Source: Acetobacteraceae bacterium
Lineage (GTDB): Bacteria > Pseudomonadota > Alphaproteobacteria > Acetobacterales > Acetobacteraceae
Assembly (NCBI GenBank): GCA_947478535.1
Contig: CANJXD010000032.1
Span: forward strand, 1 to 20,756
Length of the DNA stretch: 20,756 nt
Direction: 5' to 3'
The notes below the pieces were generated by a model. It was given only the letters and a program-made list of their open reading frames with translations, made no database searches and was not told the origin of the DNA. The translations under genes and the position numbers were made by a program. Positions 14,225 to 20,756 of the stretch are shown here, piece by piece (the stretch's first letter is position 1; each line of letters begins with the position of its first letter).

Positions 14225-14860
14225 ATGCCGGATTTTTCCCTTGAAGCGGCGGCGGGCGGGCTGGTTGCAGGGCTCGATGAGGTTGGGCGGGGGCCATTGG
14301 CCGGGCCTGTCCTTGCCGCCGCTGTCGTGTTTTACGGCCCCCCCCCGCCGGCCATGGCGGGCCTGTTGGATGACAGCAAGAAGCTCAGCGCAAGGCGCAG
14401 GAACCAGGCCTTCGCGGCCCTGCTGCAAGGCGCTGCGGCTGGTGTTTTAGACTATGCGGTCGCTGGGGCATCGGTGCGTGAGATCGGGCGGCTGAACATC
14501 CTGCGGGCGAGCCATCTGGCGATGGCGAGGGCCCTGGCGCGCCTGAAGGTCCTGCCGTCACTGGCGCTGGTGGATGGCCATCTACTGCCGGAACTGCCCT
14601 GCGAGGCGCGATGCGTGATCGGCGGGGATGCGAAAAGCTTTTCCATCGCCGCGGCGTCCATTCTTGCCAAGGTGACGCGGGATCGGGCGATGGCGCTGCT
14701 TGATGCGCGGCATCCCGGCTGGGGCTTTGCGCGGAACCAGGGCTATCCGACCCTGGAACACCGGCTGAGGCTCGCCGCTGTGGGTCCCACACGCCACCAT
14801 CGCCGGGGTTTCGCGCCTGTGGACCAGGCTTCGATGGCCTTCGCTCGCCCGGTCGGTTGA
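14225..14860 (+). CDS. rnhB: Ribonuclease HII
   Basis: 211 residues, the standard length. The enzyme cuts RNA in RNA-DNA hybrids and removes single ribonucleotides misincorporated into DNA, in the cytoplasm with Mg2+ or Mn2+. The acidic catalytic residues are D18 and E19 (GLDEVGRGPLAGPV), D117 (LALVDGH) and D135 (IGGDAKSFSIAAASILAKV). DDSKKLS, GWGFARNQGYPTLEH and HHRRGFAPV are also conserved. A run of nine C residues (14338-14346) codes for prolines after residue 37. The gene lies just upstream of ccrM on the same strand, a neighbourhood I recall from other Alphaproteobacteria. The ATG at 14225 has no Shine-Dalgarno, so the mRNA may be leaderless. Confidence 0.97.
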   Translation: MPDFSLEAAAGGLVAGLDEVGRGPLAGPVLAAAVVFYGPPPPAMAGLLDDSKKLSARRRNQAFAALLQGAAAGVLDYAVAGASVREIGRLNILRASHLAMARALARLKVLPSLALVDGHLLPELPCEARCVIGGDAKSFSIAAASILAKVTRDRAMALLDARHPGWGFARNQGYPTLEHRLRLAAVGPTRHHRRGFAPVDQASMAFARPVG

Positions 14861-14899
14861 CGCAGCGACTCGGCGCCGCGCATGGTGAAGCTTCGATTC
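14857..14899 (+). promoter_or_regulatory. Candidate ccrM promoter with two GANTC methylation sites
   Basis: TTGACG (14857-14862) is a good -35. CATGGT (14881-14886, 18-bp spacer) could be the -10, which would put the transcription start near 14893. GACTC at 14867-14871 falls in the spacer and GATTC at 14895-14899 at the start of the leader. In Caulobacter the ccrM promoter carries two GANTC sites whose methylation turns it down. This arrangement supports the downstream ATG (14921) as the ccrM start. Confidence 0.5.
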
Positions 14900-14920
14900 G
14901 CAGGGAATTTGAGCGGAACC

Positions 14921-16012
14921 ATGGGGACGGGTCTCGACCTGCCGCTTGATGTGGTGATGGTTGGCGATTGCATTGCCACGCTGCGGCGCCTGCCGCCGGC
15001 GTCGGTCCATGCCATCTTCGCCGATCCACCTTACAACCTTCAACTGAAGGGTGAGCTGCGCCGTCCGGATGACAGCATCGTGGACGGGGTGGATGACGCC
15101 TGGGACCAGTTCGCCAATTTCGCCGCCTATGATGCCTTCACGCGCGAATGGCTGTCCGAATGCCGCCGCGTGTTGCGCAAGGACGGGACTCTGTGGGTGG
15201 TGGGCAGCTACCACAACGTGTTCCGCCTCGGCACGGCCATGCAGGATCTGGGCTACTGGATCCTCAATGACGTCATCTGGCGCAAGGCGAACCCGATGCC
15301 GAATTTCCGCGGCCGACGCTTCACCAATGCGCATGAAACGCTGATCTGGGCGGCGCGTGGCCCGGAATCCCGCTACCGCTTCAACTACGCCGCGATGAAG
15401 TCCCTGAACGACGACGTGCAGATGCGGAGCGACTGGTATTTTCCGCTTTGCACCGGCGCGGAAAGGCTGCGAGGGGCCGACGGCGCCAAGCTCCATCCGA
15501 CCCAGAAGCCGGAAGCCCTGCTGCACCGTGTGATGGTGGCCTGCACGGCGCCGGGTGAAGTGGTGCTCGACCCGTTCCTCGGCACCGGGACGACGGCCGC
15601 CGTGGCGAAGCGGCTGGGCCGGCGCTTCATCGGCATCGAGCGCGATGAGACCTATGCCGCGGCCGCCCGGGCGCGGATCGACGCGGTGGAGCCGTTGCCA
15701 GAATCCGCAGCCCTGGCACTGCCCAGCAAGCGCGAGCAGCCGCGCATCGCTTTCGGCGTGCTGGTCGAGCGCGGGATGATCCCCGCTGGCAGCACGCTGA
15801 CGGACCGGCACCGCCGCTGGCAGGCGACCGTGGGCGCCGATGGCACGCTGCGCTGTGGTGCGAGCACCGGGTCCATCCACAAGGTTGGCGCGGAACTCCA
15901 GCAAGCGCCCTCCTGCAACGGCTGGACGTTCTGGCACAGCGAAGTGCGGGACGGGCGGCTGCGGCTGATCGACGAGTTGCGCCAGGAAATCGTTGCCGCC
16001 CTGCCGGGGTGA
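14921..16012 (+). CDS. ccrM: CcrM-type adenine-N6 DNA methyltransferase (GANTC)
   Basis: 363 residues from the ATG at 14921 (Caulobacter CcrM has 358); an in-frame ATG at 14882 would add 13. The enzyme methylates adenine in GANTC after replication and is part of alphaproteobacterial cell-cycle control. It is a beta-class enzyme: catalytic ADPPYNLQL (34-42) comes first and the SAM-binding DPFLGTGTT (217-225) later. The stretch [43 protein letters not shown] and [12 protein letters not shown] closely follow Caulobacter CcrM. Residues ~270-356 are the C-terminal DNA-binding extension of CcrM ([20 protein letters not shown]), so it is not a generic methyltransferase. No restriction gene is nearby, consistent with a solitary enzyme. 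It lies after rnhB and converges on smc, 5 bp apart. Confidence 0.96.
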   Translation: MGTGLDLPLDVVMVGDCIATLRRLPPASVHAIFADPPYNLQLKGELRRPDDSIVDGVDDAWDQFANFAAYDAFTREWLSECRRVLRKDGTLWVVGSYHNVFRLGTAMQDLGYWILNDVIWRKANPMPNFRGRRFTNAHETLIWAARGPESRYRFNYAAMKSLNDDVQMRSDWYFPLCTGAERLRGADGAKLHPTQKPEALLHRVMVACTAPGEVVLDPFLGTGTTAAVAKRLGRRFIGIERDETYAAAARARIDAVEPLPESAALALPSKREQPRIAFGVLVERGMIPAGSTLTDRHRRWQATVGADGTLRCGASTGSIHKVGAELQQAPSCNGWTFWHSEVRDGRLRLIDELRQEIVAALPG

Positions 16013-16027
16013 ACCCTTCAGCCCGGC
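16003..16027. repeat. GC-rich inverted repeat spanning the convergent ccrM and smc stops
   Basis: GCCGGG (16003-16008) pairs with CCCGGC (16022-16027) across a 13-nt loop that holds both stop codons (16010-16012 and 16018-16020). There is no T tract on either side. It could slow transcription from both directions, but in DNA this GC-rich a 6-bp match is weak evidence. Confidence 0.25.
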
Positions 16028-19000
16028 CCGCCGATTTCGGCGAGTTCGACCGCGCGTTGCAGATCGACACTCAGCAGCCGGGAAACGCCACGTTCCTGCA
16101 TCGTCACGCCATAGAGGCGGTGCATCCTCGCCATGGTCAGGGCGTGGTGCGTCACGATCAGGAAGCGTGTGCCGCCGCCGCCCTCTGCTTCCGGCGCGGC
16201 CATGATCTCCAGCAGGTCGCAAAGGCGTTCCACATTCGCGTCATCCAGCGGCGCGTCCACTTCGTCCAGAACGCAGACGGGGGCGGGATTGAAGCGGAAG
16301 ACGGCAAAGATGAGCGAAAGCGCCGTAAGCGCTTGCTCTCCGCCCGATAGCAGCGCGAGCGACGACAGTTTCTTGCCGGGCGGCTCCGCATAGATCTCAA
16401 GCCCGGCTTCCAGCGGATCATCCGATCCGACCAAAGCGAGATGTGCCCGGCCGCCGCCGAACAGCCGGGTGAAGAGATTGCGGAACTCAGCATCCACCTT
16501 GTCGAAGACGATCCGCAGTCGTTCCCGGCCTTCCCGGTTGAGATGGCCGATGGACCCGCGCAGCTTGGCGATCGCGGTCGCGACCTCCTGCCGTTCGGAC
16601 TCGATCCGCGCACGGGTGGCGTCCAGTTCGGCGAGTTCGGTTTCGGCCCGCAGGTTCACGGGCCCCATTTCCTCCCGCTCCTTGACCAGGCGATCGACTT
16701 TTCTCCGGGCCTTCTCCTCGGCCTGCTCAGTCAGTTCCGCGACGTCGTCGGGCAAAGGCGGATGGCCATCGCCGAGACGCTCGATGATGCGTTCCTCGAC
16801 GGCGAGCGCCGCCGCTTCCGCCTGGCTCGCATGGCCTTCGGCGCGCAACTGGCTCTCCCGCGCCGCTGCGAAGGCGGCATCGGCGCTGCGACGGGCGAGG
16901 GCGGCTTCGCGATCCTCGCGTTCCGCAGCGGTCAGTGCCGCCGCCGCGGCGCGATGCCGTTCTTCCGCCTCCGTCAGCAAGCGTCCCGCCGCAGTGTGGC
17001 GCGCGGCGGCGGTCTCCGGAGCATCGGAAAGCGCTTCCCGCTCCGCCGCGGCTTCACCGGCGCGAGTGGCCAATTCCTCCCGTCGCGCGGAGGCTTCGAG
17101 GCGGCGACGGGTCCATCCCTCGTGTTCCGGCCCGATTGCAGCATGGCGGGCAGCGATACGGGTGGCTTCGGCGGCCAGCATCGCCCGCGTGTCCCGGCAG
17201 GCAGCCTCATTGGCCCGCGCCTCCCCAAGCACCAGCCGGGCCTTGTCCATCTCGGCGCGCAGTGCGGCGAGGTCGGGCGCGGCCGCCCTGGCGGTGCGCG
17301 CCTGGGCAAGGGCGGTCTCGGCCGCGGCGTGCTCGGCGCCGATGCGTGCCAATTCGGGCTCAAGGGCTGCGCGACGCGCTTCGGCTTCCGCCGCGCGGGC
17401 GGCGAGGCGACGGCCGACTTCCCGGGCCTGGGCCAGCCGGCCTTCCGCGGCGCGCCGCGTCTCCCGCGCCATGGCCTCGCCGCGGATGCGGGCCTGTTCC
17501 TCGGCGGCCGCGGCGCCGCGCGCGGTCCGGGCGGCGGCGACATCGGGGGCCTGCGCCCTGGCCTCCCGCGCGGCGGTGAGGGCGTGGCCAGCGGCGTCTT
17601 GTTCCTCGTCGAGACGCCGCAGTGCCGGGGTCAGGGCGGCCAGGCGCTGTTCGGCCTGCTGGGCGCGGGCCGAAATGCGCTCCAGCGTGTTGGTGGCTGA
17701 TGCCTGCGCCCGTTCGGCCGAAGCGCGCGCTTCCCTGCGTTCGGCTTCTTCCGCCCGCGCATGCCCTTCCTCCAGCCCCGCATCCTGCCTTGAGGCAGCG
17801 GCAGCGGCGGCGGCGGCCTCGGCACGGTCCTGGCGTATGCCGGCGGCCCGCAGGGCGTTGCGCTGTGCAAGCCGGACGGCGCCGGGCGTCGGCGCTCCGG
17901 CGCGGATGCAATGCCCATCCCAGCGCCAGACGGCACCTTCTTCGGTTACCAAGGCCTGTCCGGGCTTCAGCAGCGGCATCAGCGCCGCGCCATCGAGCCC
18001 CTTCGGCAGCAACCCCACCTGCGACAGGGCGCGAGAGAGTGCCGCTGGCGCTTCGACGAGGCGCGCGAGCGGCGTAGCCCCGGCCGGCAGAGCGGGCAGG
18101 GGATCCAGAGGCGGCAGGGCGCGCCAATGGCGGGGCGCGTCCTCCTCCAAAGGGCTTTCCAGGGCCTCCCCGATCGCTGCGCCGAGCGCGGCTTCCAGGC
18201 CTGGCGGCACCGTCACGCTATCCAGCACCGGAGGCAGGCCGGCACCGACTTCGCGTGCCCGCAAAACCTCGGTGAGTGCGGCGGCTTCGGCAGCGGCACG
18301 GGCACGGGTTCCCTCGGCTTCGCTGGCTGCGGCGCGGGCGGCTTCATGGCGAGACTGAGCGGCGGCGCGCGCGGCTTCAGCGCCCTCCAGGGCTCGCCGC
18401 GCCTCATGCAAGGCGGCGGCGGCGAGCGTCGCGGCGGCACGGGCGGCATCCATCTCCGCCGGGGGCACCGATGCCGCGGCGGCTGCGTCGCGCTCGGCCA
18501 ACAGGCGCGCATGCTGTTCGGCGACGCGGCGGGCGGCGGATTCGGCAGCCAGCAATGCGTTCACGGCGCGGGATTCCGCCGTCTCGGCATCCGCGGCGAT
18601 GCGCCGGGCGGCCTCATGGGCGGATTGGGCGGCGGTGCGGGCGGCTTCGGCCTCGGTGAGCGCCAACTCGCAGGCGGCGAGGGACGCTTCCTCGCGCCGG
18701 ATGGCTTCGAGTGACGTAGCGATGTCCGCCTCCGCCACGATCGAGGCCCGTGCGGCGGCGGTGTCGGCTTCCAGCTTTTGCTTCTGCTGCGTCAACCGTA
18801 GGGCGCGCGTGGCCGCCTCAGCCTCGGTGGCAGCCAGGGCAGTCGCCGCGGCGGCGGCTTCCGCGGCCGCTTCGGTGGCGCGGTCGGCCGCTGCGGCGGC
18901 GGTTTCCACTGCGGCCGCGGCTTGGGCTTCCAGCGATTCCGCCTCCGCCGCCCGACCGGGCAGGGCGCGCGCCATCGCCGCCAGTTCCTCTGCCTCGGCA

Positions 19001-20115
19001 TCCAGGCGCTGTTGTGCAGCGAGGGCGTCGGCATCAACCCGCGCGGCATGGTCCAGGTCTCGCGCCAGGGCAGCATGGCGCGCCTCGGCGGCGGCCAGGG
19101 CCTCACGCGCCCGGGCTTCCTCAGCGCCCAGCGTCTCCGCCTCGACACGCCGTCGCTCCAGAGCTGTCCGAGCCGCGCCTTCGGCTTCCCGCGGGCCGGG
19201 CAGGCCTTGCTCCGCGGCGAAGGCGCGGCGAGCCGCGCCTTCGGCTTCAAATTCCGCGTCCCGGGTCGAGCGTTGCGCCAGCGAGAATGCCTCCCGGGCC
19301 TCGGCCAGTGCCGCCTGGGCGCGGGCGCGGAGGATGGCGAGCCACTCGACCTCGGCCTGGCGGACGAGCCCGGAGATATTCCGGTAGCGCGCCGCTTGGC
19401 GCGCCTGGCGTTGCAGGTTCTGCCGCCCGGCTTCCATCTGGCCGAGCAGGTCCTCGGCGCGTGCCAGGTTGCTCTCGGCCTGGCGGAGCTTCAACTCGGC
19501 TTCGTGCTTGCGGGCGCGCAGGCCAGCGATGCCTGCCGCCTCCTCCAGAACCGCTCGGCGATCTTCCGGCTTGGCCTGGATCAGCGAGGCGACGCGCCCC
19601 TGGCTGACCATGGCGGAGGACCGCGCGCCGGATCCGATATCGGCGAACATGGTCTGCACGTCGCGGGCCCGCAATTCCCGGCCGTTCACGCGGAAGGAAC
19701 TGCCTTCGCCGCGTGCGATCTTGCGGACAATCTCAAGGTCAGTCGCCTCGGCATTGGGCGGCGGGGCGAGCCCGGACGCGTCCTCCAATTGGAGGGTGAC
19801 TTCGGCCAGGTTTCGCCCGGGGCGTGTGGCGGTGCCGGCGAAGATCACGTCATCCATCTCGCCGCCCCGCATGGAGCGGGCATTCGTCTCGCCCATCGCC
19901 CAGCGCAGGGCTTCGACGACATTGGACTTGCCGCAGCCATTTGGGCCAACAATGCCCGTGAGCCCGGGCAGGACCTCCACCACTGTCGGCTCGGCGAAGG
20001 ACTTGAAGCCTGCGATCCGCAGGCGCGTCAGCCTTGCATGGCGCGCGGCTGCGGCCTGCGCCTCGCTACGCGCGGGGTCCTCCTGCCCATCCTCCTCGGG
20101 CGGAACGGCGTCCAT
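16018..20115 (-). CDS. smc: Chromosome segregation protein SMC
   Basis: 1365 residues, longer than the usual 1150-1200. SMC is the ATP-driven core of condensin and compacts and separates sister chromosomes. The N-terminal head starts with LRIAGFKSFAEPTVVEVLPG (32-51) and Walker A GPNGCGKSN (57-65) after a ~30-residue extra N-terminus. Coiled coil one runs ~200-620, the hinge ~625-755, and coiled coil two ~760-1200. The C-terminal head has the signature LSGGEQALTALSL (1256-1268), Walker B VCVLDEVDAPLDDAN (1280-1294) and H-loop IVTHH. Both coils are extremely rich in Ala, Glu and Arg, including a repeated EAEGAAR block. The hinge is divergent but carries EGAVWRWDG and a following RLAQRNALR. ScpA and ScpB are not in the window. 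The gene is 23 bp after the DsbA-like gene, probably one operon. Confidence 0.96.
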   Translation of the reverse strand: MDAVPPEEDGQEDPARSEAQAAAARHARLTRLRIAGFKSFAEPTVVEVLPGLTGIVGPNGCGKSNVVEALRWAMGETNARSMRGGEMDDVIFAGTATRPGRNLAEVTLQLEDASGLAPPPNAEATDLEIVRKIARGEGSSFRVNGRELRARDVQTMFADIGSGARSSAMVSQGRVASLIQAKPEDRRAVLEEAAGIAGLRARKHEAELKLRQAESNLARAEDLLGQMEAGRQNLQRQARQAARYRNISGLVRQAEVEWLAILRARAQAALAEAREAFSLAQRSTRDAEFEAEGAARRAFAAEQGLPGPREAEGAARTALERRRVEAETLGAEEARAREALAAAEARHAALARDLDHAARVDADALAAQQRLDAEAEELAAMARALPGRAAEAESLEAQAAAAVETAAAAADRATEAAAEAAAAATALAATEAEAATRALRLTQQKQKLEADTAAARASIVAEADIATSLEAIRREEASLAACELALTEAEAARTAAQSAHEAARRIAADAETAESRAVNALLAAESAARRVAEQHARLLAERDAAAAASVPPAEMDAARAAATLAAAALHEARRALEGAEAARAAAQSRHEAARAAASEAEGTRARAAAEAAALTEVLRAREVGAGLPPVLDSVTVPPGLEAALGAAIGEALESPLEEDAPRHWRALPPLDPLPALPAGATPLARLVEAPAALSRALSQVGLLPKGLDGAALMPLLKPGQALVTEEGAVWRWDGHCIRAGAPTPGAVRLAQRNALRAAGIRQDRAEAAAAAAAASRQDAGLEEGHARAEEAERREARASAERAQASATNTLERISARAQQAEQRLAALTPALRRLDEEQDAAGHALTAAREARAQAPDVAAARTARGAAAAEEQARIRGEAMARETRRAAEGRLAQAREVGRRLAARAAEAEARRAALEPELARIGAEHAAAETALAQARTARAAAPDLAALRAEMDKARLVLGEARANEAACRDTRAMLAAEATRIAARHAAIGPEHEGWTRRRLEASARREELATRAGEAAAEREALSDAPETAAARHTAAGRLLTEAEERHRAAAAALTAAEREDREAALARRSADAAFAAARESQLRAEGHASQAEAAALAVEERIIERLGDGHPPLPDDVAELTEQAEEKARRKVDRLVKEREEMGPVNLRAETELAELDATRARIESERQEVATAIAKLRGSIGHLNREGRERLRIVFDKVDAEFRNLFTRLFGGGRAHLALVGSDDPLEAGLEIYAEPPGKKLSSLALLSGGEQALTALSLIFAVFRFNPAPVCVLDEVDAPLDDANVERLCDLLEIMAAPEAEGGGGTRFLIVTHHALTMARMHRLYGVTMQERGVSRLLSVDLQRAVELAEIGGPG
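19170..19248. repeat. Internal 19-bp direct repeat in the SMC coiled coil
   Basis: The same 19 bp occurs at 19170-19188 and 19230-19248, exactly 60 bp apart. It encodes EAEGAAR twice at a 20-residue interval in the first coiled coil of SMC. The in-frame spacing suggests a past internal duplication, or strong selection for the same heptads in a low-complexity coil. Confidence 0.55.
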
Positions 20116-20138
20116 GGACTGGGTCCCGCCAGGTCCGT

Positions 20139-20756
20139 TCAGCGGGCTTCGGCGACGAGGCTGGAGAAGCGATCGAAGGCCATGTTGCCTGGGACCGACC
20201 GATTGCCGAAGACGAAAGTCGGGGTGGAATTGACGTTGTGAGCCTGTTGGCCAGAGACCCGGGCTTCCAGGATGGCACGCGCCAGATCGGCATCGTTGAT
20301 GGCAGCGTCGAAGACGGCCCGGGACATGCCGGCGAGAGCGGCCAGCTTGAACAATTCCTCCTTCGGGTCAGAATTCCGGTTGAAGGCCCAACGATCCTGC
20401 TGCGCGAACAGCGTGGCGACGAAGGGTTCATACCGCTCCGGCGGCAGGTAGCGGGCAACCTGGGAGGCCGCGAGCGCGACCGCGTCCAGGGGGAAATCCC
20501 GGAACACGATCCGGACCCGCCCGCTCTCCACCAGGTCACGCTTCACCTGCGGCATGGTGTCGCGGTGGAAGCCCGCGCAATGCCCGCAGGTGAGCGAGAA
20601 ATACTCGATCACGGTGACCGGAGCGTCGATTCTGCCGATGCTGCGTTCCGCCATCCGGGCAGCGAGGCCCTCCGCCGGGACGCCGGGGGTTGCGGGGGCG
20701 CCGGTCGGGGTACCTGTCTGGGCGCCCGTCGAGGCCTGCGGCGCGACCCCGGCGGG
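20139..20756 (-). CDS. DsbA-family thiol-disulfide protein (5' end outside window)
   Basis: The frame is open to the window edge, so the ATG at 20654 is probably internal. Upstream of it, 34 more codons encode an Ala/Pro/Thr/Gly-rich linker, as between a signal peptide and a periplasmic domain. The visible domain has thioredoxin strand VTVIEYFSLTCGHCAGFH with the active site CGHC, the central DsbA-type helical insert (ERYEPFVATLFAQQDRW), and the cis-proline loop NSTPTFVFGN. It is a complete DsbA-like fold (about 171 residues plus linker). It probably acts in the periplasm on disulfide exchange, as an oxidase or, given the linker, in a DsbG/ScsC-like role. It ends 23 bp before smc on the same strand; this pairing looks like an operon, though I know no functional link. 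Confidence 0.9.
   Translation of the reverse strand, partial: PAGVAPQASTGAQTGTPTGAPATPGVPAEGLAARMAERSIGRIDAPVTVIEYFSLTCGHCAGFHRDTMPQVKRDLVESGRVRIVFRDFPLDAVALAASQVARYLPPERYEPFVATLFAQQDRWAFNRNSDPKEELFKLAALAGMSRAVFDAAINDADLARAILEARVSGQQAHNVNSTPTFVFGNRSVPGNMAFDRFSSLVAEAR

Noticed and set aside
14582..16222. Minus-strand open frame of 546 codons across rnhB and ccrM
   Set aside because: It runs opposite two well-supported enzymes and into the smc 3' end. No motif is recognisable.
16469..18358. Long plus-strand open frame (629 codons) antisense to smc, rich in Ser/Arg/Ala, and similar ones at 18599-19387 and 18922-20241
   Set aside because: Low-complexity shadow of a GC-rich, alanine-rich coiled-coil gene. 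It has no domain and lies opposite a clear SMC frame.
1..20756. CRISPR arrays, tRNA or rRNA genes, insertion sequences, phage genes or att sites
   Set aside because: No regular spaced repeats, cloverleaf-like sequences, transposase or integrase motifs were seen on either strand. The only repeats are the short ones listed.

Overview
The window is GC-rich chromosomal DNA from an alphaproteobacterium, most likely an acetic-acid-bacterium relative of the Roseomonas type (Acetobacteraceae). I infer this from the very high GC content, a CcrM-type GANTC methyltransferase, a large alanine-rich SMC, and the gene neighbourhoods thrC/M16 peptidase and rnhB/ccrM, which I recall as typical of Alphaproteobacteria. 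I see no rRNA, tRNA, CRISPR array, insertion sequence or prophage gene. It looks like ordinary chromosome with one decayed gene.

Layout. 1-391: the 3' end of a MOSC-domain gene, facing a terminator that ends the leftward genes. 458-6037 (all leftward): threonine synthase (thrC), an M16 zinc peptidase and pmbA/tldE (the last two overlapping by ATGA), then a short orphan Phd-type antitoxin, then a secreted or membrane-anchored Tim44-like protein. 6038-11157 (rightward): a frameshifted Bug/TctC-type solute-binding pseudogene, then a complete ABC importer (ATPase, solute-binding protein, two permeases) of unknown substrate. A strong hairpin lies between the binding-protein and permease genes. 11158-12273 (leftward): a PA0069-family radical SAM protein whose stop codon directly abuts that of the last permease. 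12347-14191 (rightward): a family 2 glycosyltransferase and a DUF2064/TIGR04282 nucleotidyltransferase-like protein joined by ATGA, an unlisted 43-codon ORF joined to them by a second ATGA, and an unrecognised helical protein. 14225-16012: ribonuclease HII and the CcrM methyltransferase. 16018-20756 (leftward): smc, preceded by a DsbA-like secreted thioredoxin-fold gene that runs off the window edge.

How the genes fit together. The right third is a chromosome-maintenance block: RNase HII removes ribonucleotides and primers, CcrM methylates GANTC after replication, and SMC compacts the chromosome. Two GANTC sites lie around the ccrM promoter and start, as expected for methylation feedback. The left third holds amino-acid biosynthesis and proteolysis genes. 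The middle is transport. Three genes (thrC, the ABC ATPase and rnhB) have a -10-like element 6 to 9 nt before the ATG and no clear Shine-Dalgarno, which suggests leaderless mRNAs.

I did not find a clear new defence or mobile system. The observations most worth following up are the translationally coupled 43-codon ORF beside two transferases and a radical SAM gene, the GANTC pairs in two regulatory regions, the orphan antitoxin beside pmbA, the tandem duplication at the thrC stop codon, and the leaderless-promoter pattern.
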